NCBI GenBank assembly: GCA_017983515.1
Contig: JAGOBF010000004.1
Coordinates: 1 to 64,000, forward strand
Direction: 5' to 3'
Origin: Promineifilum sp.
GTDB lineage: Bacteria; Chloroflexota; Anaerolineae; Promineifilales; Promineifilaceae
DNA: 64,000 bases
The translations under genes and the position numbers were made by a program. The stretch's first letter is position 1, and the number at the start of each line of letters is the position of its first letter. The notes beneath the pieces are model-generated. The model saw only the letters and a program-made list of their open reading frames with translations. It made no database searches and was not told the DNA's origin. Positions 25,368 to 33,345 of this stretch are shown piece by piece.

Positions 25368-26972
25368 ATGACCGCGATCGACGTCAAGCCGGGGGACGGC
25401 CGGAATTCCAAACCCGAACGGTCGGCGACAACGGGTGGGACCATTCTGCGACTTCTGGGCTTACTCATCTTCACCGCTTTTTCCCTCTTCTTCATCTATT
25501 TATTGCTGTCCGACGGCTATTGGCCGCTGGCCGCCATCGTCGGCGTCATCACCCTGGTCATCAATTACATCTTTTTGCGGCCGGACGCCTATCCCATGCG
25601 CTGGATGTCGCCCGGCCTGGCATTCATGCTGCTTATCTCGGTCTATCCGATTCTCTTCACCATCTATATCTCCTTCACCAACTTTGGCACGGGCCACCTC
25701 TTACCGAAGGTGCAAGCGATTGAGGTGCTGGAGCAGCGCACCTACCTGCCGGAGACGGGCGGCACGCTCAACTACACCGTCTTTCGAAACGACGAGACCA
25801 GCGAATACGCCCTGTGGCTCATTGGGCCGGATGGCAACTCTTTCTTCGCCACCATCGACGACGAACTGACGGCCGACGCCATCGGCGCGGGGCCGCTCGA
25901 CGCGGATGGCGTGCCGTCGACAATCCCCGGCTGGACGCGGCTGACACGGGCCGAGACGGTGCGCAACGTCACCGCCATTAGCCAGAACTCGTTCGGTCGC
26001 GAGGAGACAGCGGTGCAATTGACTGGCCGTCTGGGGCAGGCCGCTCAGCTCCAGCCGCGCTTCGTCTTCGATCCCCAACAGGACGCGGTGATCGACAAGC
26101 GTGAAAACGTCACCTTCTTCGCCAACCCGGCCACCGGCTTTTTCACCTCTGAAGAGGGGGCAACCCTCAATCCGGGCTTTCAGGTCACCGTCGGCATGAA
26201 GAACTACCAGCGCTTTTTTGCTGACCCGTCGTATCGGGGGCCACTGCTGCTAATTTTCGCCTGGAACGTGGCTTTTGCCCTGTTGAGCGTGTTATTCTCG
26301 TTCGCGCTGGGGTTGATGATTGCTGTGGTCTTCGGCCGGACAATGCCCGGTCAGCGGATCATCAAGTCGCTGCTCATCATCCCCTTTGCCGTTCCCCAGG
26401 TCATCACGCTGCTGGTGTGGCGCGGCATCCTGAACCCGCTGGAAGGCGTCATTCCCAAATTGCTGCAAGACATTTTCAATCAGCCGGTGGGCTGGCCGCC
26501 GTTTCTGGCCGACCCGTACTGGGTCAAAGTGGCGCTAATCGTTATCAACGTCTGGCTGGCCTACCCGTACTTCATGCTGATCTCCAGCGGCGCCTTGCAG
26601 GCCATCCCGACCGACATGTATGAGGCGGCCGACATCGATGGGGCCAATGCCTGGCAACAATTCCGCGGCCTGACGTTACCGTTGCTGCTTGTAGCCGTCG
26701 GCCCGCTGTTGATCTCGTCTTTTACGGTCAACTTCAACAGCTTCAACGTTATCTACCTGTTTAACAGCGGTGGGCCGCCCATGGTCGGCACGTCGACGCC
26801 CGCCGGCCACTCCGACATCCTGATCAGCTACGTCTATAACCTGGCCTTTGGGCGAGGTCTGAATGAGTTTGGCTACGCCTCGGCCATCACATTCATCATC
26901 TTCCTGATGATGATCGTCGTGACCCTGTTCCAGAGCCGACGCATGCAAGCTTGGGAGGAGACCACAAACTAA
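25368..26972 (+). CDS. malF: Maltose/maltodextrin ABC transporter permease MalF
   Basis: The 534-residue membrane protein has three N-terminal helices, a large extracytoplasmic domain at about residues 105-285 in the position of the MalF P2 domain, then the permease core. The EAA loop is ALQAIPTDMYEAADIDGANA. GGGAGG precedes the ATG. Its stop overlaps the malG start (TAATG). It forms the translocation pore with MalG and receives sugar from the binding protein upstream. No malK ATPase gene is in the window, so a shared ATPase encoded elsewhere is needed. Confidence 0.93.
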   Translation: MTAIDVKPGDGRNSKPERSATTGGTILRLLGLLIFTAFSLFFIYLLLSDGYWPLAAIVGVITLVINYIFLRPDAYPMRWMSPGLAFMLLISVYPILFTIYISFTNFGTGHLLPKVQAIEVLEQRTYLPETGGTLNYTVFRNDETSEYALWLIGPDGNSFFATIDDELTADAIGAGPLDADGVPSTIPGWTRLTRAETVRNVTAISQNSFGREETAVQLTGRLGQAAQLQPRFVFDPQQDAVIDKRENVTFFANPATGFFTSEEGATLNPGFQVTVGMKNYQRFFADPSYRGPLLLIFAWNVAFALLSVLFSFALGLMIAVVFGRTMPGQRIIKSLLIIPFAVPQVITLLVWRGILNPLEGVIPKLLQDIFNQPVGWPPFLADPYWVKVALIVINVWLAYPYFMLISSGALQAIPTDMYEAADIDGANAWQQFRGLTLPLLLVAVGPLLISSFTVNFNSFNVIYLFNSGGPPMVGTSTPAGHSDILISYVYNLAFGRGLNEFGYASAITFIIFLMMIVVTLFQSRRMQAWEETTN

Positions 26973-27880
26973 TGACGACCTCAGCCGATACAAAGAGTCG
27001 CCCGGCGACGCGCGTGGGCGGATGGCGCAGCAGCCGGAAAGCACGCTTTCGCATCACCCTGGCGATTAAGTACGTGGTGGCCGCCATGGTCCTGACCTTT
27101 TCGCTCTTCCCGATTATCTGGACGATCTCGGCCTCGTTCAACCCGACCGGCAGCATCTCGTCGCAGAGCCTCATCCCCAATCCCATTTCCCTGCGCCATT
27201 ACCAGCGCATCCTGGAGCTGGATTTCTGGACATGGATGGGGAACTCGTTCAAAATCTCATCCATCTCGTCCATCCTGGTCGGCCTGATCACCCTGATGGC
27301 TGCCTATGCTTTTTCGCGCTTTCGCTGGGTCGGCCGCAGCCAATTATTGCTGGTCATCCTGCTCGTCCAGGTCTTCCCGGCCATCCTGGCGATGGTCGCC
27401 CTGTTCGCCATCCTGCAGCAGATCGGCAACTATATCCCGTTTTTGGGCCTCAACACCCACGGCGGCCTGATCCTGATCTACATGGGCGGCGCGCTAGGTG
27501 TCAATGTCTGGCTGATGAAGGGCTTCTTCGACTCGGTTCCGCGCGAGATCGACGAATCGGGCAAGGTTGACGGCGCGTCGGACTGGCAGATCTTCTGGCA
27601 ACTGCTGTTCCCGCTGGTGCGGCCGATCCTGGTCGTGTCGATGATCCTGACCTTCTTTGGAACCTACAGCGACTTTCTGCTGCCGCGCGTCATGATCACA
27701 GCGTCGGAGAAGTTTACGCTGATGCTGGGCTTGCAGACCCTCATCGGCACGAACTACGCCCAGGAATGGGGCGCGTTCGCCGCCGGCGCGGTCATGGGTG
27801 CCTTACCGATGGTCGCCATCTACCTGCTCTTGCAGGATTACATCATCGGCGGCCTGACCGCCGGGGCGGTGAAAGGATAA
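26972..27880 (+). CDS. malG: Maltose/maltodextrin ABC transporter permease MalG
   Basis: The ATG overlaps the malF stop. The 302-residue product has six membrane helices, with the first at about 30-55, and the EAA loop FFDSVPREIDESGKVDGASD followed by WQIFWQLLFPLVRP. The C-terminal GGLTAGAVKG is the tail that in E. coli MalG reaches into the MalK dimer. It partners with MalF. A palindrome and a good terminator follow. Confidence 0.94.
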   Translation: MTTSADTKSRPATRVGGWRSSRKARFRITLAIKYVVAAMVLTFSLFPIIWTISASFNPTGSISSQSLIPNPISLRHYQRILELDFWTWMGNSFKISSISSILVGLITLMAAYAFSRFRWVGRSQLLLVILLVQVFPAILAMVALFAILQQIGNYIPFLGLNTHGGLILIYMGGALGVNVWLMKGFFDSVPREIDESGKVDGASDWQIFWQLLFPLVRPILVVSMILTFFGTYSDFLLPRVMITASEKFTLMLGLQTLIGTNYAQEWGAFAAGAVMGALPMVAIYLLLQDYIIGGLTAGAVKG

Positions 27881-27889
27881 GTACCCTTG

Positions 27890-27923
27890 AGAAACCGAGT
27901 GTCCAGGAAGGAAACCGGTTTCT
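27890..27923. repeat. Palindromic element with AGAAACCG arms, copy 2
   Basis: AGAAACCG at 27890-27897 faces CGGTTTCT at 27916-27923; the interior shares CAG and GAA positions with the copy at 13082-13116. Confidence 0.7.
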
Positions 27924-27934
27924 GCCACATCGCG

Positions 27935-27967
27935 AAAAGGGGGCATACGTTCTGTATGCCTCTTTTT
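27935..27967 (+). terminator. Intrinsic terminator after malG
   Basis: GGCATAC and GTATGCC form the stem around GTTCT; flanking A-runs and T-runs (AAAAG, CTTTTT) extend it. Confidence 0.9.
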
Positions 27968-27979
27968 CGTGAAAAACGT

Positions 27980-28051
27980 TTGTAGCCAGCCACGTTAGCG
28001 GCCTTCTGACCAAGGGACGCCCCTGAAGTGGCTGACTACGAGCGGTGCGAT
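27980..28051. repeat. Dispersed palindromic element, family A, copy 2
   Basis: Starts TTTGTAGCCAGCCACGTTAG and ends ACGCCCCTGAAGTGGCTGAC-TACGAGCGG; the right half matches the copy at 45588-45679 (ACGCCCCTTAAGTTGTTGAC-TACGAGCGG). The ends are inverted (GTAGCCAGCCAC with GTGGCTGACTAC). Confidence 0.75.
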
Positions 28052-28074
28052 TACTTACAACTCGAGGGAGTGCT

Positions 28075-31000
28075 ATGCATCCATATCGTTTAATTCTCGT
28101 TCTCCTGCTTTTCGTGGCTCTCGCCGCCTGTCGCGAGGAGCCCGCCCCGACGCCGACCCAATCGGCCGAGGAAGCGCTGCCCACGACCGAGCCGACGGCC
28201 GCTCCGACGACGCTGCCGACAGCGACGGCCGCGCCCTTGCCGACAGCCGAACCCACGGCCGTCCCCCTGGCCGATCTGTGCGTCGAGCCGGTCTACCTGG
28301 CGATTATCTGGCACCAGCATCAGCCGGTGTACTATCAGGATCCGGAGACGGGCGTCTTCGTCAAGCCGTGGGTGCGCCTGCACGCCGCCAAAGACTACGT
28401 CGACATGGCCGCCATCCTGCATGAGTACCCCGACATCAAGGCCACGTTTAACCTGACGCCCAGCCTGATCCGGCAGCTCGATGCGCTGAGCGCCGGGGCA
28501 ACCGATCTCTATTGGGAACACACGATCATCCCGGCCGAAGAGCTGACCGACGCCCAAAAGCAGTTTATCCTCGACCATTTCTTCGACACCAATCGCAAGA
28601 TCATCGCCCGCTTCCCGCGCTACCAGGAATTGCTGGAGCTGCGCGACGGCAGCGAGACGCCGCTCGATGACTTCGCGGTCGATGACTACCGCGATCTGCA
28701 ACTGCTTTTCAACCTGGCCTGGACCGACCCCGACTGGCTGGCCGAAGCGCCGTTGGCGGCGCTGGTGGCGCAAGGCTCGGGCTTCGGCGAGGCCGACAAA
28801 CAGGTCGTCCTCGACGAACACCTGCGCCTGGTCAACGAGGTTATCTCCATCCACCGCGCCATGCAGGAAGACGGGCAGATCGAAGTCACGATGACCCCGT
28901 TCGCCCATCCCATCCTGCCGCTGCTGGTGGATACCGACCTGGCGCTGCGGGCCACGCCCGACATCACCCTGCCACGGTTGCCATTCCGCTTCGGGCAGGA
29001 CGCGGTGGCCCAGGTCGAGCGCGGCGTCCAACTATACGAAGACCACTTCGGCCAGGCCCCGCGCGGCATGTGGCCCAGTGAGGGGTCGGTGGCCCAGGAA
29101 ATGATCAGCATGGTCGCCGCCAATGGCATCCGCTGGATGGCCAGTAGCGAGGGCGTGCTGGCCCATACGTTGGGGCTGGACAGCTTCACTCGCGACAGCA
29201 ACGAGGTTGTCGTCGAGGCCGACAAGCTTTACCGGCCCTACCTGGTGCAGGGGCGCAACGACGGCCCAGTCGCCATGGTCTTCCGCGACCTCATCATCTC
29301 CGACAAGGTGGGCTTCACCTACTCCGGACTATCGGGCGCGGCCGCGGCTCAGGACTTCATCGACCGAATCCACAACATTTGCGGCCGTTTGCAAAGCCCT
29401 AACGCCGACGGGGAAATGCCCGAAGGGCCGCATTTGGTGTCGGTCATCCTCGATGGCGAAAACGCCTGGGAACACTACGATAACGACGGCAAGGAGTTTC
29501 TGCACGAACTCTATCAACGGCTGAGCGACGACCCCACCATCATCACCGTGACGCCGACCGAGTTTCTGGAGCTGGCCCCCGAACCGCCGCGCCTGCGCAA
29601 TCTGTGGGCCGGATCGTGGATCAACAGCGACTTTTCCACCTGGATCGGCGAGGAAGAGGAAAACCGCGCCTGGGATTTGCTGCACGAGACGCGCGTCTAT
29701 CTGCAAACTTATTTGACGGGCCGCAACCGCGACACGGCCACGCCGGAACAACTGGAAGAAGCCTTCACCCAGATGTACATCGCCGAAGGCTCCGATTGGT
29801 TCTGGTGGTATGGCTCTGACCAGACATCCGGCGACGACGGCTCGTTCGACCAGCAGTTCCGCAACACACTGAAGGCCGTCTATGTTGCCGTCGGCGCGGA
29901 GCCGCCGACGACGCTCGATGTGCCGCTCATCCCGGAGACGCCGGCGGCGGCCGACCGCGGGGCCACCGGTCTGATCACGCCAGTCATCGACGGCATCGTT
30001 ACCGAGGGGGAATGGGACGCAGCCGGCCTCTACACCGCCGCCGGCGGCGTGATGGCCGCGGGCACGCCGCCCTTCGGCGACATCGCCTATGGCTTCGACG
30101 CCCGTAATCTCTACCTGAAGATCGGCCTCAGCCCCGACTACACGTTGCCCACCGGACAAAGCCTGATCGAGCTGTACATGGGCGCGCCGGCCGGCGGCCC
30201 GCTGAACGCCTTCACCCAGTCCGGCGAGCTGCTGGGCTTCGCGGGTAACCGGCTGCTGGAGTTGAAGTTCAGCGGCGGCATCCTGGGCGGCGCCACGGCC
30301 TATCAGGCCACGGCCGACGGCTGGGAGATCGTGGCCTCCGGCCCGGCCACGGCCGGCCGGGCGGCGCTGGACTTCCCCGAAGAAGTTTCGGCCGGGGTGG
30401 CCGCGGGCGAGGACGGGCAGATCGAGATCGCCGTGCCGCTGGCCGTGCTGGGCGGCGCCGACGTGGGAGCCACCCTGACGATGCGCGCCCTGTTCAGCGA
30501 GGTCATCAGCGGCGAGCGGCCGATCATCGACCGCCTGCCGTCGTTGGGGCCGGCCGTGCTGGCCGTGCCCGACCTGGGCACGACGGTCGCCCTGCTTGAC
30601 GTGACCGATCCCGCGGGCGACGACACCGGCCCCGGCTCCTATACCTATCCGACTGACGCCGTCTTTAAGCCCGGCAATTTCGACATTACTAACTTCCAGG
30701 TGGGCACCGACGACGACAACATTGTCTTCCGCTTCACAATGGCCGGCCCGGTCGATAATCCCTGGGACGGCACGAATGGCCTGTCGCTGCAAACGTTCGA
30801 CATCTACGTCGATGCGGATGGCGACGGCGCGGGCGGCGTGGCCTTGCTGCCCGGCCGGAACCTGGCCGCGGCCGAGGGGACGGCCTGGGACTACGCCATC
30901 ACCGTAGAAGGATGGGAATCGAAGATCTTCACCCCCGGCGAGGAAGGCCCGACTGAGATCGCCGGCCCGGCCGATTTCCAGGTCGTCACCGACTCCGGCC

Positions 31001-31326
31001 AGCAGAAGGTTACCGTCCGCGTGCCCAAGTCGATCCTGGGCGATGACCCGGAGACGTGGCGCTTTGCGGCGATGGTGATGAGCCAGGAGGGCTTCCCCAG
31101 CGCCGGCGTGCTGCGCGTCCGCGACGTGGCTCCCAGCGCCGAACAGTGGCGCATCGGCGGCGCACCCGCCGGCGCGACCAACGCAACCCGCGTCATCGAC
31201 CTCGTGTGGCCGGAAGCGGGGCAACAAGAGACGTGGCTGAGTGCCTTCAGCCCGTCTAGCACGGCGCAAGGCAGCCTGACAAGCGCGGATTTCGCTACCA
31301 TCGAGTTTTTGACGCCGGGGCCGTAG
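28075..31326 (+). CDS. Secreted GH57 amylopullulanase-like lipoprotein with glucodextranase-type C-terminal modules
   Basis: The ATG at 28075 follows GAGGGAG. The 1083-residue product has a lipoprotein signal (VALAAC, cysteine 19), a Thr/Pro linker, then a GH57 catalytic domain: motif 1 HQHQP at 80-84, the nucleophile glutamate 336 in GMWPSEGS, and the acid/base aspartate 460 in ILDGENAWEHY. After about residue 640 come beta-rich modules; the last (from TDPAGDDTGPGSYTYP) resembles the C-terminal carbohydrate-binding module of glucodextranase. It probably cleaves alpha-glucans such as pullulan or starch outside the cell to feed the Mal transporter encoded just upstream. Confidence 0.9.
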   Translation: MHPYRLILVLLLFVALAACREEPAPTPTQSAEEALPTTEPTAAPTTLPTATAAPLPTAEPTAVPLADLCVEPVYLAIIWHQHQPVYYQDPETGVFVKPWVRLHAAKDYVDMAAILHEYPDIKATFNLTPSLIRQLDALSAGATDLYWEHTIIPAEELTDAQKQFILDHFFDTNRKIIARFPRYQELLELRDGSETPLDDFAVDDYRDLQLLFNLAWTDPDWLAEAPLAALVAQGSGFGEADKQVVLDEHLRLVNEVISIHRAMQEDGQIEVTMTPFAHPILPLLVDTDLALRATPDITLPRLPFRFGQDAVAQVERGVQLYEDHFGQAPRGMWPSEGSVAQEMISMVAANGIRWMASSEGVLAHTLGLDSFTRDSNEVVVEADKLYRPYLVQGRNDGPVAMVFRDLIISDKVGFTYSGLSGAAAAQDFIDRIHNICGRLQSPNADGEMPEGPHLVSVILDGENAWEHYDNDGKEFLHELYQRLSDDPTIITVTPTEFLELAPEPPRLRNLWAGSWINSDFSTWIGEEEENRAWDLLHETRVYLQTYLTGRNRDTATPEQLEEAFTQMYIAEGSDWFWWYGSDQTSGDDGSFDQQFRNTLKAVYVAVGAEPPTTLDVPLIPETPAAADRGATGLITPVIDGIVTEGEWDAAGLYTAAGGVMAAGTPPFGDIAYGFDARNLYLKIGLSPDYTLPTGQSLIELYMGAPAGGPLNAFTQSGELLGFAGNRLLELKFSGGILGGATAYQATADGWEIVASGPATAGRAALDFPEEVSAGVAAGEDGQIEIAVPLAVLGGADVGATLTMRALFSEVISGERPIIDRLPSLGPAVLAVPDLGTTVALLDVTDPAGDDTGPGSYTYPTDAVFKPGNFDITNFQVGTDDDNIVFRFTMAGPVDNPWDGTNGLSLQTFDIYVDADGDGAGGVALLPGRNLAAAEGTAWDYAITVEGWESKIFTPGEEGPTEIAGPADFQVVTDSGQQKVTVRVPKSILGDDPETWRFAAMVMSQEGFPSAGVLRVRDVAPSAEQWRIGGAPAGATNATRVIDLVWPEAGQQETWLSAFSPSSTAQGSLTSADFATIEFLTPGP

Positions 31327-31337
31327 ATTATTGAGTT

Positions 31338-31377
31338 GGCAGGAGGCGGTGGTGAGCCGCCTCCTGCCGTTTTATTT
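31338..31377 (+). terminator. Intrinsic terminator after the GH57 gene
   Basis: GGCAGGAGGCGG pairs perfectly with CCGCCTCCTGCC (12 bp) and is followed by GTTTTATTT. A TATAAT at 31387-31392 just after it may start transcription of the GH13 gene. The rest of the gap to 31580 holds nothing recognised. Confidence 0.9.
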
Positions 31378-31580
31378 CATGTCCGCTATAATAAACGCGA
31401 TTCAAGATTCAATCGGAACAGCGTAAAACTCGAAAGTATCTTTTTCAAATTCGATAACAGCCTACCTGGCTTTCCCCATTATTCGCACGGCGACGACGAA
31501 AAGGACGTGTGGCCCGGTGAACCGATGAACCTTTTCCCGGTGCTCGATCTCATCGCCGCGCGACTGAGGCAACAGTAACT

Positions 31581-33335
31581 ATGACCAGCACGACGACCGG
31601 CTCGCCGGAAACGCCCCAGCACACCGAACCCCTGTTCGGCCCCAACGCCACCGTTGAGGGCCGCGCGGTATTCGCCCAGATGCGGCTGCAAGGCATTCAG
31701 CACCGCCGTCGCCTGTCGCCCGGCTCGCCCCGCGCCGGCGAGCAACCCAAAGTGACTGTCCTTGTCGGCAAAGAACTGCCCGTGGAAGCGGTCGTCTGCC
31801 TGGTGACGGAGCCGGAAGCGGCCGTCGTCCCGCTGCAACGGGCGAAGACCGAGTGGGACCTGTTGACCTGGGGCTACTACGAGGTGTGGGAGGCCGCACT
31901 GCCCGCCCACCCGGCCGGCACGCTGGTACGCTACCAGATTCGGGCCCACGACGAGGACAGCGGCGAGACCTATTGGGCCGACGAGGGGGCGGAATATTCC
32001 TACGTCGTCGGCGACTCCGGCCCGCCGGCCTGGGCGCTGCCGGCCATCATCTACCAGGTCTTTCCCGACCGCTTCTCGCCGGGCAACGGCCGCGCCTGGA
32101 ACCCGACCTCCCACCTGTCTGAAATCTACGGCGGTACGCTGCGCGGCATCATCGACCACCTCGACTACATCGCCGGCATGGGTTTCACGGCCCTGTGGCT
32201 CAACCCGTTCTTCCCCGACGACTCCCACCACGGCTATCACGCTACCGACTATTTCGCCGTCAACCCGCGCCTGGGCACAATCGACGACGTGCGCGAACTG
32301 GTGGACAAAGCCCACGCACGCGGCATCCGCCTACTGCTGGACTTCGTTGGCAACCATTGGGGCAGCAAGCACGCTTCTTTCGAGGCGGCGCGGGCAGACC
32401 GCAACAGCCCCTTTTACAACTGGTACTATTGGAAGAAGTGGCCGGAGGAGTACTTAGCCTACTATAACGTGCCCGACCTGCCCAAGATCAATGTCGATCA
32501 CCCCGGCGTGCGCGAGCACTTGCTGCGCAGCGTCGCTTACTGGCTGGGCGATGTCGGCTTCGACGGGTTGCGCCTCGACCATGCCGACGGGCCGTCCTAC
32601 GATTTCTGGACCGACGTCCGCGTTGTCGCCCGCAGTGTCAAACCCGATGCCTGGATGTTTGGCGAACTTATTCGCCCGCCCGACCAGCAACTCAGCTACG
32701 CCGGTCTGTTCGACGGGACGCTCGACTTCCTGCTCAGCCAGGCCATGCGCGACACCTTCGCCGCGGGAACGATGAGCCTGGCCGGCTTCGACGCCTTTCT
32801 CAACCGCCACGAAGCTTACTTCCCATCGCAGGCCGCGTTCAGCCGCCCCAGCTTTCTGGACAACCACGACATGGATCGCTTTTTGTGGCGGGCCGGGGGC
32901 GACACGCGCCGGCTGAAGCTGGCCGCGCTGGTACAGTTCACGCTGGGCGGCGCGCCCATCGTTTACAACGGCACTGAAGTCGGCGTGACCCAGGAGCGAG
33001 CCATCCACGCCCCGGACAGCCAGGGCATGGAGGAAAGTCGCCAGCCGATGCGGTGGGGCGACGAACAAGACAGCGATCTGTCGGCCTACTTCTGGTACCT
33101 CAGCCACCTGCGGCGCCAGCACTCAGCGCTGTGGCGCGGCGGCCGCGAGACGCTCCACCTGGACTCGGTCGCGGGCACATACGCCTATGTGCGCGAGGAC
33201 GGAACCGGGGCCGTCGTTGTCGGTCTGAACCTGAGCGACGAGCCGCGCGAGTTTGCCGTGCCCTATGTGCCGCGTGGGGCGGTTGTTACCTTCACCCTCC
33301 CACCCCGCAGCGGGGACGTCGCCGCGCTCAAGTGA
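31581..33335 (+). CDS. GH13 alpha-amylase family glycosidase (neopullulanase/cyclomaltodextrinase-like)
   Basis: The 584-residue protein has an N-terminal beta domain (to about 145), then the GH13 barrel with IIYQVFPDRF, region I LLLDFVGNHWG, region II GLRLDHADG with nucleophile D333, region III WMFGELI with acid/base E362, and region IV FLDNHDMDRF with D430. A C-terminal beta domain ends the chain. There is no signal peptide, so it should act in the cytoplasm on imported maltodextrins. The N-terminal domain and MEESRQPMRW are typical of neopullulanase and cyclomaltodextrinase types. Its position after malEFG and GH57 completes an alpha-glucan pathway. Confidence 0.92.
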   Translation: MTSTTTGSPETPQHTEPLFGPNATVEGRAVFAQMRLQGIQHRRRLSPGSPRAGEQPKVTVLVGKELPVEAVVCLVTEPEAAVVPLQRAKTEWDLLTWGYYEVWEAALPAHPAGTLVRYQIRAHDEDSGETYWADEGAEYSYVVGDSGPPAWALPAIIYQVFPDRFSPGNGRAWNPTSHLSEIYGGTLRGIIDHLDYIAGMGFTALWLNPFFPDDSHHGYHATDYFAVNPRLGTIDDVRELVDKAHARGIRLLLDFVGNHWGSKHASFEAARADRNSPFYNWYYWKKWPEEYLAYYNVPDLPKINVDHPGVREHLLRSVAYWLGDVGFDGLRLDHADGPSYDFWTDVRVVARSVKPDAWMFGELIRPPDQQLSYAGLFDGTLDFLLSQAMRDTFAAGTMSLAGFDAFLNRHEAYFPSQAAFSRPSFLDNHDMDRFLWRAGGDTRRLKLAALVQFTLGGAPIVYNGTEVGVTQERAIHAPDSQGMEESRQPMRWGDEQDSDLSAYFWYLSHLRRQHSALWRGGRETLHLDSVAGTYAYVREDGTGAVVVGLNLSDEPREFAVPYVPRGAVVTFTLPPRSGDVAALK

Positions 33336-33345
33336 GGCGTGACGA

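Noticed and set aside
29329..31269. 646-codon minus-strand frame opposite the GH57 gene
   Set aside because: Low-complexity R/G/A-rich translation, no motif, entirely inside a well-supported gene.
31336..31578. Possible 80-residue protein before the GH13 gene
   Set aside because: It starts within a terminator hairpin, lacks a ribosome site and has no recognisable features.
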